This document shows positions 52,899-63,822 of a DNA stretch of 64,000 bases, piece after piece. Position 1 is the first letter of the stretch; every line of letters begins with the position of its first letter. Below the pieces are notes generated by a model that worked only from the letters and a program-made list of their open reading frames with translations, had not been told where the DNA came from and made no database searches. A program made the position numbers and the translations under genes. The stretch spans positions 1,054,001 through 1,118,000 of the forward strand of contig CAWDLR010000003.1 of the NCBI GenBank assembly GCA_963803125.1, read 5' to 3'. The stretch is from G963675935 sp963803125 (lineage in GTDB: Bacteria; Planctomycetota; Planctomycetia; Pirellulales; Thermoguttaceae).

Positions 52899-53729
52899 TT
52901 ACTTGCTTGCTGTGGCGACCGCCGCGATTCCTGCCTTGCGAATGACGAAATCAAGAATCGCCTTGGCGTCGGCGTAATTCGTCGAATGTCCGCCCGATGG
53001 GCGAACGATCAGAAGCACGTTCGCTTGCAGTTGCTTAAGCACGCCTGCCAATCGTATCACGCTGGCCGCTGGAACGATGTCGTCCTTGCCGCCGACGGTC
53101 ATGCCGATGGGCATTGTCAGCCGCTCCGGCCAATACTCGGCGCTGCGCTTCTTGTATTCCCGCGGGATCTGGGCCTTTGTCCCGCCGAAGGACGCGGCGA
53201 TGGCGTCTTGAAAGCGGTCGTATTCCAGATGGTTCGCGGTGCCGTTCATGGCGGCGATGCCGTCGACCCGCTCGGGGTGAATCGCCGCAAACGTCAGCGC
53301 CGAGGAGCCGCCCATCGATCCGCCGCAAACGATCACCTTGCCGAGGCGATAGCGCGTTTTCAGTTCGTCGATGATCTGCACCACGTCGGCCTCGGCTTTC
53401 GGTCCCATCCAGGAGGTGCTCCTGCGGTAGTCGGGCGAAACGAAGAGCATTCGATGTGCGGCGGCAACGTCGCGGGCGGCCCGGGCCTCGTCGATCGATC
53501 CGCGCGCGAATTGCCAGCGGTCGGAGCCGTGGCCGTGCAGGGCGATAAGCAAGTGATGCCGCTCGTCGGCCTTGAATCCCTCGGGATAGATCACGACGTA
53601 ACGCTGCTCGGTTTTGTCGCATTTGGCCACAAACGCCACGTCCGCGATACGCGGCTCGGCAGCTTGCGCCGTCGCCGCGATAAGAAACGGCACGTAAAGA
53701 ACAACAATCGAGAGTCTCGTCAATCGCAT
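52899..53729 (-). CDS. Secreted alpha/beta hydrolase (esterase-like)
   Basis: 276 residues with a signal peptide (SIVVLYVPFLIAATAQAAEP). The nucleophile elbow is VIVCGGSMGGSSALTFAAIH (GxSxG), the oxyanion region is LLIALHGHGSDRWQFARGSI, an acid is likely near VGGKDDIVPAAS, and the catalytic His is near RPSGGHSTNYADA. It resembles PHB-depolymerase or feruloyl-esterase-like enzymes. It stands 40 bases after the glycosidase-like gene on the same strand, so the two may act together on a polymer. Confidence 0.82.
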   Translation of the reverse strand: MRLTRLSIVVLYVPFLIAATAQAAEPRIADVAFVAKCDKTEQRYVVIYPEGFKADERHHLLIALHGHGSDRWQFARGSIDEARAARDVAAAHRMLFVSPDYRRSTSWMGPKAEADVVQIIDELKTRYRLGKVIVCGGSMGGSSALTFAAIHPERVDGIAAMNGTANHLEYDRFQDAIAASFGGTKAQIPREYKKRSAEYWPERLTMPIGMTVGGKDDIVPAASVIRLAGVLKQLQANVLLIVRPSGGHSTNYADAKAILDFVIRKAGIAAVATASK

Positions 53730-53769
53730 GTTTTCGCTCCGCCGCCGCTGCTGGAGTTCGCGAGTAACG

Positions 53770-56700
53770 TCAGTATTCCGCCCGCAGCGTCACTCGCTCC
53801 GTCGTCGGCGCAAGCCGGACGATCTCTTTGCCCGCGTCAAAATCCTGATGCGGCTTGCCGTTGACCGTGACCGCCTTCATCGGCTTGCCCTCGGGATGCC
53901 GCAGGCGGACGATGAGTTGTTTCGGCGTGCCGCGGGTCGGCGGCTGAATCTCGGCGTCGATGTGGCCTTGGGCCGCGGCCGATGTAATCGTATAACTCAC
54001 GCGACCGAATCGCGTGGGAGCGTTGCGAACCGCGATCTTCATCCCGTCTTGCAGCCAGCGATCGGTGACCAAAGGCGCCAGCCACAGTTCGCCGTCGCGA
54101 TCGAGCGCGAACATCGTGGCCGTCTGGCAGAGGAACCAGCCGGTTTCGTGCGTTTTGTTCCAGGCGCCGTTGTCGTGGAAGTGCTCCCAGAGCGAGAGAT
54201 TCTCGGCATTCAGCATCGCGGCAAGCGCGTTGAAGTACGAGCGAAGGAAAGGCTTCACCTCGTCGCGCAGGGCGTAGACTTCAGCGCAGCGGCAATAATA
54301 CGGCTGCACTTTCGAGAAGCCGCCGAAGCAGAAGACGTTTGTGCGGTTCCGCTGCTCGGGATAGTCGAACCAGCCGGACCGCAGGAACTGATGGTCTTCG
54401 AGGTAATCCATGATTTGCGTTATCTCGTCCGAGCGCGGCTCGATGAGCCGATTGGCCGCCAGTTGGTGCATGCCGATCTCAACGTTATAGCACCAGGTGC
54501 GGTTGCCGTCTTCCGCGGGCACGAACTCCTCGATGTTTCCCAGGCAATCGAGCATGCCGGAGTAATTCGGCGCCCACATGCCGTCGGCCAGCGCGACGAC
54601 GGGGCAGCGGTCCTTAATCCAGCGGCACGCCCGCTGCAAGTCACCGCGATACGCCTTGGCGTCGGCCAGCAGGGCGGGGGCATCGGGGTGACCGATCTCG
54701 GCCAACGCCTCAGCCGCCGACTGCAAGCCGCGGCAGTATTGAATGTCGTTGAACAGACGATACGAAAAGCGATTCCAGTCGGCCGTCACTCCCGGCGGCG
54801 CCAGACCATACTCGGGCACGCGCTGCCCGTGAATGTCAAGCCGCTTCGTCTTCGCCCGCTGGGCGACGATCCACTTGCACGCCCGAGCCAACGTCGGCGC
54901 CGTCGCTTGCAGCCACGTCCGATCGCCGTGACGGGCGTAGAACTCGCCGAGCGTCCAAAGGTGCTCGCCCGTGCCCACAAGCGTGTAGCCGGTGGTCAGG
55001 AATCCCTGCGGGTTGTAGCGTTTCAAGAAGTATTCGAGTCCGCGGCGGGCGAAATCGGCGTGGCCGCAAAGGTCCATGCCGCGAATCACTGCCTCCGACT
55101 CGCTTTCCAGCGGTCCATAGTAGATGCCGGCAATCCACGGCGCCACGCGGCGGCCGCGGTCCTCGTTGCGGGCCGCCAACATGCAATGGACCTGTGAAGC
55201 CCGGATCACGTTCGACAAAAAGCGATCGGGAATGTCGATCTGCATCGCCTCGTCGAAAAGGCTCCTCCAGTAGCGGTCCGTCTGTGCCGCCAATCGGGAG
55301 TCGTCGCCGAAAGGCCTGCAATCGGCCAGTTTCACCGGCCAGGCGGGCAGATAAGCCACCAGCCGTGCCGATTTGCCGGCCGCGAGCTTTCCTTGCACGC
55401 CGACCGCGTCCTGCCGCACAACCAGGGCCAGCGGCGCCGTTTTCGTCACGTCGAACAATGCTGCCACGCGCCCTGCGCGCACGAAAGCGACGCCCTGCTT
55501 GGTCTGTTCCAGCTTGCCTTGGATCGGCTTCTCGCCGTCTTTCGTGAGCGAAAGGTCCAACGTGACGTTGGCCTCCTTGGCCGTCGTGTTCTTGAGCGTG
55601 AACTCGCAGACGCAGACTGCCCGATTGCGATACCAGGCGGGGCAGCCGTCGGGGACCTTCTCGTCGATCGGCGCCACGTAGACGCATTGGCGGCACTCCA
55701 GCCCGTTTTGGCGCGTCGTCGTCACTGGCTTCGGCAGCCAGCCGCCGTCGAGATGCCTCTCCACCGTGCCCTTTCCGTCGCCGAAACGCGGCGTCAATTG
55801 GAACGTGGGCCAGTCGATGTTGACCAAACCGTCAGCGAGGATCGTGTCCGGCGCGTCAAACAGCCGGAAGCGAACCATCCCATCACGCTCCACGATGTAC
55901 TTCCGATTGTCGCAGGCCAGGCTCACCAGCATCGGCCCGAAGTTCTGCACCGGGTTGTGCGTGATCGCCATCGCCTGGGCAAACGTCTGGTCGGGCAATC
56001 CGCGGACATCTTCGCGCACGGTCTTCTTGCCGGCGATCTGTTGCAGATACCGGGCCAGCGTCGCCCGGGGCGGATCGGTCGTCACAAACAAACCTGCGCT
56101 GGGGACGTAGACGCAGCCGCTCGCGACGACGTCCTCCACCGCCACGCACACGTTCTGATCGGGCAGGTGGAAACGCAACGTCGTGCGATCGCCCTTGTGC
56201 GCCGCCGGCTCGCTGTAATGGACCTTCAGATGCCACGGCTTTGCGGCACTCCCCTCCTCGGGCACGATCACGCCGTTGTAGGTGGCCACCGACGTCTTCG
56301 CGGCCACGGCTGGCTGCTGGAACTCGACCAGCAAGCTGGCCGTCTTCGCCGGGCGGCGACCGTAGGCCGACAGCCGTTGCACCACAAGCGGCTCTTTCGA
56401 CGCGAGGAAGACCCAGCGCACCCGCACGGTGGCGGCGGGCTGGTTCTGGTCGCTGATCTCCCAACGCCAGACGCCGGCGGCGGAACTGAACTTCCCTACC
56501 AGCGGCGTCCATTGACCCTGCCAGGGCGACTCGCCGACCCAATACTGCAACTTGACGGCCTCGGCCGGCGGCGGCATCCCCGCTTTGCCCCAGTGCAATT
56601 CCAGCCGCCGCAAGAACCGCATCTCTGGCCATCGCAGGCCGATGCAGCCCGTCCCGTCCGCGGTCGCGGGCACAACATAATTCCCGTCGGCGGCCGACCG

Positions 56701-56967
56701 TAATTCGGTCTCCAGGGTGATGTCGGCGGCGGGAAACTCCTGGATTCGCGTCGCCGCCGTGCCGGTCATGCGTTTTGGGTCCGTAGTGACGACCTGGGCG
56801 AATGCCGCAATATCGATCGGCCCGTCCCCGCTGTTCGCCGCCCGTGCGGACGCAGGATTGTGCTCCGGTTCGAGCGCCTGAGCGTAGCCTCCGCCGGCCG
56901 GCCACGCCGCCGCGAGAACAGCCAGACAGAACACCCAATTAGCAAAGCGCGAATGGAGCAAAGACAT
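53770..56967 (-). CDS. Secreted six-hairpin-glycosidase-like protein (paralogue of 1455-4217)
   Basis: 1,065 residues from MSLLHSRFANWVFCLAVLAA (signal; upstream frame to 57099 is rejected). A beta-rich N-terminal half (LRRLELHWGKAGMPPPAEAV, LLVEFQQPAVAAKTSVATYN) precedes a helical barrel half (RASQVHCMLAARNEDRGRRV, GLEYFLKRYNPQGFLTTGYT, EHLWTLGEFYARHGDRTWLQ). The C-terminal ~90 residues (GMKIAVRNAPTRFGRVSYTI onward) match the end of the protein at 1455-4217. Probably a glycan hydrolase. It is followed by the esterase gene. Confidence 0.72.
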   Translation of the reverse strand: MSLLHSRFANWVFCLAVLAAAWPAGGGYAQALEPEHNPASARAANSGDGPIDIAAFAQVVTTDPKRMTGTAATRIQEFPAADITLETELRSAADGNYVVPATADGTGCIGLRWPEMRFLRRLELHWGKAGMPPPAEAVKLQYWVGESPWQGQWTPLVGKFSSAAGVWRWEISDQNQPAATVRVRWVFLASKEPLVVQRLSAYGRRPAKTASLLVEFQQPAVAAKTSVATYNGVIVPEEGSAAKPWHLKVHYSEPAAHKGDRTTLRFHLPDQNVCVAVEDVVASGCVYVPSAGLFVTTDPPRATLARYLQQIAGKKTVREDVRGLPDQTFAQAMAITHNPVQNFGPMLVSLACDNRKYIVERDGMVRFRLFDAPDTILADGLVNIDWPTFQLTPRFGDGKGTVERHLDGGWLPKPVTTTRQNGLECRQCVYVAPIDEKVPDGCPAWYRNRAVCVCEFTLKNTTAKEANVTLDLSLTKDGEKPIQGKLEQTKQGVAFVRAGRVAALFDVTKTAPLALVVRQDAVGVQGKLAAGKSARLVAYLPAWPVKLADCRPFGDDSRLAAQTDRYWRSLFDEAMQIDIPDRFLSNVIRASQVHCMLAARNEDRGRRVAPWIAGIYYGPLESESEAVIRGMDLCGHADFARRGLEYFLKRYNPQGFLTTGYTLVGTGEHLWTLGEFYARHGDRTWLQATAPTLARACKWIVAQRAKTKRLDIHGQRVPEYGLAPPGVTADWNRFSYRLFNDIQYCRGLQSAAEALAEIGHPDAPALLADAKAYRGDLQRACRWIKDRCPVVALADGMWAPNYSGMLDCLGNIEEFVPAEDGNRTWCYNVEIGMHQLAANRLIEPRSDEITQIMDYLEDHQFLRSGWFDYPEQRNRTNVFCFGGFSKVQPYYCRCAEVYALRDEVKPFLRSYFNALAAMLNAENLSLWEHFHDNGAWNKTHETGWFLCQTATMFALDRDGELWLAPLVTDRWLQDGMKIAVRNAPTRFGRVSYTITSAAAQGHIDAEIQPPTRGTPKQLIVRLRHPEGKPMKAVTVNGKPHQDFDAGKEIVRLAPTTERVTLRAEY

Positions 56968-57480
56968 GACGTTCTCCTGTCCTGAAGGCGGGCAAACACG
57001 GCGGGCAACGGCGCGGCAAATGCTCGAACCGCGCAAGGCGGACGTCGCCGCTCCGGCCTCCTTATACCACGGGGGTAGGCAGCGGTCAACGAACGGCACG
57101 GTCCGTTTGCCTCACCCCTGTTTCGGAATGCGGCGATCCCCGGGCGCTTTTCGCCGTCAAGTTCCACCCTTGCGGTAGACGCACCAGGTCTTACGGGCCT
57201 TCCAGTGCCAGGGCTTTGCGGGACGAGCGATGTTCCCTCGTCAAGCTGTCGGGCGTCCGCAACTCTTCCGGATAACCTGATTGGAAGGCGCGGACGAGAT
57301 TGGCAAGCATCTTGGCCACAAGAACCGTCTCGACCAGGTTCGGCTTGCCGGGGCCGGGTGTTATTGCTGTCCTTGGCCGGGTTTGCCTGTCACGCAGTAT
57401 TCCCGATTCTCGGCCGTGGCGCGGTGGGAACGGTTCCATTGCCGTATCGCGGCCTTTTGTCGCACGCCAGGAGAATGCAA
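56968..57480. other. Divergent intergenic region
   Basis: About 510 bases between two divergent secreted-protein genes. A minus-strand frame at 57191-57310 (MLANLVRAFQSGYPEELRTP) has protein-like composition and could be a small gene or a remnant, but it has no other support. No strong palindrome is visible. Confidence 0.4.
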
Positions 57481-60400
57481 ATGTCTCAGTCTCGCTCATT
57501 CCGAAGAGGCTTCGTTTCTCGGCGTGGCGCTTATCGGCCCAGGCGCCCGGCTGGGGCGTCTGATGGCCGACACCGGTCGCGGCGGCTGCTGTTCGAGGCA
57601 CTGGAGGGTCGGGCTTGCCCGAGTACTGTGCTCGGCTCGATCTCGCTGGGCAATTTCGGCGGGGTGGGCCAGATCGCGGTAAACCCGGGATCGAATCATG
57701 TCTATGTTGCCAGCGGCTTTGGCGGCAAAGCACTCGACGTCGTTGACGCTCAGCTCCCCGGCCAGCCTGGCCATTGTCCCGGCCATCACCCAGGGTTCCG
57801 GCATCGTCGTCAACCCGTTGACGGACCGCTTCTACACCGCGGACGGCAACGGAAATGTGCTGGTTTACGACGGTGCCAGCAACAACCTCCTCGCGACCGT
57901 ACACGTTGGCTACATTCCCGGGGCATTCGCGATCGATACCACACGGAATCTCGTCTATGTGACCTGCCAGGGCGGCGGCTTGAACGACCCGGTCTTTGTG
58001 CTCAGCGGTGCCACCAACGCGATCGTCGCGGGGCCGCTGGGATGCGGTGGCGTCACCTCCTCACCGTACGTCAACGTCGCGACGGGGCGCTTCTACGACG
58101 ACCGCAGCGATGGCACCGCTCGTGAATACAGCTCCGCGAACGCCCGCCTGGCCGATCTCTCCTGGGCGGTTGTGGCCGTCAACCCGGTGACGAACCGCGT
58201 CTACACTTTATCGACAAGCACGGGCACAGCCCTTCAGGTGCGCGACGGAACATCCGAAGCGATCCTGGCCACAATCCCCGGCGCCGCTGCGGGCAGCGTC
58301 GGCGTGAACACGAGCCTCAATCGGCTCTATGTCACCGATTCGGCGCACAATGCCATCGACATCATCGACGGCGTGACGAATAAGACGATCGGGAGCATTT
58401 CGCTCGGGGCGCGGGTCAATCCTTATGCGATCACCGTCGATTCAGTTGACAATCGCGTGTACGTGGCGGCCTCTGTCGCCGGTGGGACGACCAAACTCTA
58501 TGTGATTCAGGACGGGCCCATTGTCGTGGACCCCAACTTGGCCGGCACCTGGAATACCAACGGCTCACCCACGAGAATCCAGCAGAACGGGTCGAGCCTG
58601 GTCTTCACAAACCAAGACAACCAAACGTCCGCGGCCTACTTCATCAACCCGAGTCAGGTGCTGGCGCTTGGCTGGGGCGACCTGATCGGCACGCTTTCGG
58701 GCAATCCCGGCCAGCGCACCATCCATTGGTCCGACGGCACGGTGTGGTCGCAAGGGCCAGTCCAGGTCCGCAGCGGACTCGTCGGCCTATGGCAGGGCGA
58801 CGGCAACGCACTCGATTCCTCCGGCGCCGGTCACAACGGCACGGTCCACGGAGGCGTCACCTACACGCCAGGAATCACCGACCAGGCTTTCAACTTCAAC
58901 GGCAGCACAGGCTCTGTTGTCGTGTCGGACACGCCGAGCTTGGATTTCACGAACCAGTTCACCCTCAGCGCCTGGATCGCTCCACGTACGTTGGTCTCAG
59001 GGGACATCATTTCCAAAGTGGGCAAGAAGACCGGGAGCAAAGGCTATGAATTCTACCTTGCGGACAATAACACACAGATCGTCCTGCAATTCAACGGTCA
59101 GGGGGAGGCCTGGGCGACCGATCTCCTTGTGGCGACCCTCCCCACCGCCGTTCCGCTTGGTCAATGGACTTATGTGGCGGCCACCTATGACCAGAGCAAG
59201 ATCAGCATTTACGTAAACGGCAGCCTAGTGGCTTCCCAGGCCGTGGGGCCGAAGGCTCTTGCGACGTCGGCAGCCAACTTCCGCATCAGCGGCAACGACG
59301 ACGGCGATCGCCCCTTTGCCGGCCTGATCGCAGACGTTGCCGTCTACAATCGTGCCCTGAGCTCGACGGAAATCGCCGGCAATATGTCGGCGCCGCGGCC
59401 GACGGTCATCACCGTCACGACTCTCTCCGATCAGTCGAATGCCGGCAAGGGCCTTGTCTCTTTGCGTGACGCCATTCTGGCGTCGGAGACGCGGACCTCC
59501 GTGGACGGCTCCGTCGCGGGCACAGGTCACGACGTTCATTCAGTTTGCCCCCGGCCTCAGCGGCACTATTGACCTGTCCACCATCGGAGACAAATCGTTC
59601 GGCCCGTCGGCCTTGCTGATCAACGACAATCTCACCATCGAGGGCCCAACCACGGGCCCAGGCATCACCATCCAACGTGACCCGCAGGCACCGGCGTTTC
59701 GTCTGTTTGACATTGCCGTCGGCGCCAGCTTGACCGTGGAAAACCTGACGCTGAGCGGCGGGTTGGCTCAGGGGGCAAATGGCACATCCGGCAGCGGCGG
59801 GGGCGGAGGCGGCGCCGGTTTGGGCGGCGCCATCTTCAACCAGGGCAACTTGACGCTGGTCGGCAGCACGCTCGTCAACAACGAAGCCATAGGTGGCGAT
59901 GGCGGACGCTCCGCCGGAGGGAATGCCACAACGGGTGGCAGCGGCGGCGGGCCGGTTGCCAAGGGCTCCCCGAGCACTGACGGGCGTTACGGCGTAGGGG
60001 GAGGCGGCGGCTACGGCGGCTTGCAGTATGGCAATGGCGGCGGTTACGGCGGCTTTGGGGCCGGCGGTGGCGGGGGCGGCACGGGCAACAACGGCAACGC
60101 TCAGGGCCCCGGTGGGGGAGGCGCTGGCGGGCCAGGGGGGCGCGGCGGCTTCGGCGGCGGCGGCGGCGGTGGCGGATGGTGCTGGAGTCAGGGGGCCGCG
60201 GGCGGCTTCGGCGGCGGCAGAGGCAACAACGCCACCTGGGCTTTCGTTGCCGGCGGCGGCGGCGGCGGCGGAATGGGGGGAGCCGTCTTCAATACCGGCG
60301 GCACCCTCACCATGACCGACTGCACCGTCGCGAGCAACATCGTCGAGGGCGGCCTCGGCGGCACTTGCTCGGGTGAGCCTACCGCCGGTCAGAACGGCAG

Positions 60401-63400
60401 CGGCTATGGGGGTGGACTTTTCAACCTCAACGGAGCGGCCCTGATCACAAACAGCACCTTCGGCGCAATACAATCGGCAGTAATCAGGGCGACGGCTCCG
60501 ACATCTTGAGCCTGGCCGGCTCGGGCCTCGGATCCAGTAGTACGGCAACACTCACTCTGACCAACACCATCGCAGCGTACGCGCCGCTTGGGACCAACGA
60601 CGTCGTGGCGGAAACCCTCAAGGGCGGCACCTCCTCGACGTCCGGAACCAACAACCTGATCATGAGCCAATGCGGCTACGCGGGCGGCATCGTCAGCACG
60701 GCCGATCCCCTGCTGACGCCGCTGGGCAGCTACGGCGGGCCTACGCCGACATGTGCTCTTCTCCCTGGCAGCCCGGCCATCGGGAATGGCGCCGTCGTCC
60801 CGCTCAGCCGGCGACCAACGCGGCTCTCCTGTCGACAACCCGCCTGACGTGGGCGCCTTCCAAGGTATAGTCACGGTGAAGCCGACGGTCATCACTGTCA
60901 CAACCCTCGCCGACCAGTCGAATGCCGGCAAGGGCCTTGTCTCTTTGCGTGACGCCATTCTGGCGTCGGAGACACGGACCTCTGTGGACGGCTCCGCAAC
61001 GGGCACAGGTTACGACGTCATTCAGTTCGCCGCTGGACTCAGCGGCACCATTGACCTGTCCACTATCGGCGACAAATCGTTCGGCCCGTCGGCCTTTCTG
61101 ATCAACGACAATCTCACCATCGAGGGCCCGACCACGGGCCCGGGCATCACTATCCAGCGTGACCCGCAGGCGCCGGCATTCCGTCTGTTCGACATTGCCG
61201 TCGGCGCCAGCTTGACCCTGGAGAACCTGACGCTGAGTGGCGGGTTGGCTCAGGGGGCTAATGGCACATCCGGCAGCGGCGGGGGCGGAGGCGGCGCCGG
61301 TTTGGGCGGCGCCATCTTCAACCAGGGCAACCTGGCGCTAGTCGGCAGCACGCTGGTGAACAACGAAGCCGTAGGCGGCAATGGCGGGAGTTCTACCGGA
61401 GGGAATACCACAACCGGCGGCAGCGGCGGCGGACCCATCTCGGCCGCTGCCGCCCCCGCTGGATGTAACGGCGGTTGCGGCGTCGGAGGAGGAGGCGGAC
61501 TCGGCGGCTTGCAGCATGGCAACGGCGGCGGTTGCGGCGGCTTTGGCGCCGGCGGCGGTGGCGGCGGTACGGGAAACAACGGCAACGCCAAAGGACCCGG
61601 CAGCGGAGGCGCTGGTGGGCCAGGAGGGCAAGGCGGCTTTGGCGGCGGCGGCGGCGGCGGCGGATGGTGCTGGGGTCAGGGGGCCGCCGGCGGCTTCGGC
61701 GGCGGCAACGGCGCCGATGCTTCTTGGGCTTCCGTCGGCGGCGGCGGCGGTGGCGGCGGCATGGGCGGGGCCATCTTCAATGAGGATGGCCGCCTGACGC
61801 TCGCCAACAGTACGATCGTGAACAATACGGCCCAGGGAGGATTGGGCGGGAACAGTCCGGGTATGACCAACCCCCAAGCCATGCCCGGGCAGGACGGGGC
61901 CGGCTTCGGCGGCGGTGTGTTCAACCGCGATGGCGCCGTCACGATCACCAACTGCACCTTCGCCTCCAACACCGTGACTGGCGGCCAGTTCGATGGGTCC
62001 GATATCGTGAACCTCGGATCCCAGGGCCAGGTCTTCGCGGGCATTTCGCGCACCAGCGCCGCCAGCCTGACATTGAATAACAGCATCGCCGCCTATCCGT
62101 TGGGCGGCGGCGATGACGTGGTGGGCCTCGCCATCAACGGCGGCATCTCCTCGACCGCCGGGGCAAACAACCTGATCATGGCATCGTACGGTTTCAGCGG
62201 TGGCGTCATCAGTACGGATGATCCTCTACTGACTCCGCTGGGCAACTATGGCGGGCCGACCCAGACGATGGGCCTGTTGACCGGCAGTCCCGCCCTTGGC
62301 GCCGGCAGCGCCAACTCCGGGCTAACGACTGACCAGCGCGGCATGCCCCGCGGCACGCCGCCCAACGTCGGCGCCTATCAGAGCCAAGCGGCGACCTCAT
62401 TTGCCGTCAGCGCACCGGGCTCGACGACCGCTAACGCCATATTTGCCATCACGATCAATGCCCAGGATCAATCAGGAAGCGCCGCGACCAGCTACACGGG
62501 ATTGGTAACCCTCAAATACCAGAACCAGATGCTGACTGCCGTGCCGGCCGGCACGACCACCGACCCGGCACTCACGATTCAATTGACCAACGGCACCGCA
62601 ACCGTGGTCTCGGCGGCGAAGTACGGCACCGGCCAAATAGTCTACTTGAATAACTACAATCTCGTTCAGGTAGGTCAGGGAGTTCTCGCCAGCGGCGTTT
62701 CCAGCATCGTGCCGGGGCCCAGCGGCGTGCTCTACTACCTGCAAGGCAGCAATCTCGTGCAGCTCGGGCGCGGCACGTTGGTCAGCGGCGTTTCCAGCAT
62801 CGTCCCCGGACCCAGCGGCGTGCTTTACTACCTGCAAGGCAGCAACCTTGTGCAACTCGGGCGCGGCACGCTGGTCAGCGGCGTCTCCAGCATCGCCCCG
62901 GGACCTGGCGGCGTGCCCTACTACCTGCAAGGCAGCAATCTCGTGCAGCTCGGACGCGGCACGCTGGTCAGCGGCGTCTCCGGAATATTTGCAGAACCCG
63001 ACGGCACGCTCTTTTATTTGCAGGGCGGCAAGCTGCTTCAACTCGGCCAAGGCGTGGTCGCCAACGCGGTCCTCCGCGGACCCAACGGGGAAGTTTACTA
63101 CTTGCAGGGCAACGCACTAGCCCAAATTGGCAGGGGCCTGTTGGCCAACGGCGTGTCCAAGATATTCGCTGGGGCCAATGGGGTGGTTTACTACCTGCAA
63201 GGAGAGAATCTCGTGCAGCTCGGGCACGGCGTGCTGGCCAGGGGCGTCTCCAGCATCTTCCAGAACTCCAGCGGCGTGATTTACTACTTGCAGAGCGCCA
63301 ACCTGGTGCAGCTTGGCAGTGGCGTGCTGGTCAGCGGCGGGGTGTCCTGCATCGCCATGGACCGTAGCGGCGCGATTTACTATGTGCAGGGCACAAACCT

Positions 63401-63797
63401 CATGCAGCTCGGCCACCAGGGCGTGCTGGCGACTCAGGTCACCGGCCTTTCCGTCGGCAAGGACGGTCAGATCTACTACCTGGCCTCCAACACGATCTAC
63501 CGCGCCGTTCAGAATGCGAACGGCAGCGTGTCCGCCCTGACCATCGCCAAGATCCCACTATCAAACCTGTTCGACCTCCTTCAATCGCAACTGAACCCGG
63601 ACCACCTGGTCAACGACCTCGTCTCGGAGTTGATCTCGTCGATCAACGCGGATCTTCCTTACGGTCAATTGAACAACTGTATCGTCAATGCCGTCGATGG
63701 CCTGCTGCGGCTGGCGGGCGCGAATGAGGACGTTCGGGCTGCGGTTGACAGCGGTGTCGAGGTCGTGCTCGTCATCGTGGAGGTCGTGGACTGCTAA
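57481..63797 (+). CDS. Giant planctomycete extracellular repeat protein (~2,100 residues, four frame breaks)
   Basis: The start MSQSRSFRRGFVSRRGAYRP has an AGGAG site 7 bases upstream, followed by RRLLFEALEGRACPST, the planctomycete extracellular motif. Domains in order: YVTN-like beta-propeller repeats (IAVNPGSNHVYVASG, GVNTSLNRLYVTDSAHNAID), a LamG domain (~58770-59390), and two tandem ~500-residue beta-helix domains, each with a Gly-rich insert and a DPLLTPLGNYGGPTQTM-type end. A short Ig-like segment (~62390-62620) and nine or so 31-residue YYLQG repeats (~62640-63475) complete it. The frame breaks near 57755, 59535 (an extra T compared with the second copy), 60464 and 60803; each continues cleanly in another frame. 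Likely a surface adhesin. Confidence 0.78.
59401..62370. repeat. Tandem duplication of a ~1.48-kb coding segment
   Basis: The segment from about 59401 repeats from about 60885 at high identity (for example the shared AATGCCGGCAAGGGCCTTGT). Both copies contain a beta-helix part, a glycine-rich part (GGGGGAGGPGGRGGFGGGGG and similar) and a conserved DDPLLTPLG end. Frame breaks at 59535, 60464 and 60803 all fall in or at the end of copy 1; copy 2 is intact. Confidence 0.85.
62640..63475 (+). repeat. 31-residue (93-bp) coding repeats, nine or ten copies
   Basis: The consensus is about (V/I)YYLQGxNLVQLGxGxL, then xSGVSSIxxGPxG. Copies 2-4 are almost identical in DNA, and later copies diverge (TLFYLQGGKLLQLGQGVV, VIYYLQSANLVQLGSGVL). 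This would suit a propeller- or solenoid-forming module. It ends at QIYYLASNTIYRAVQN. Confidence 0.85.
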
Positions 63798-63822
63798 CTC
63801 GATCGATTTCCGTGAACTGACC

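Noticed and set aside
53728..55197. Plus-strand open frame of 489 codons
   Set aside because: Antisense to the large glycosidase-like gene; no recognisable motif.
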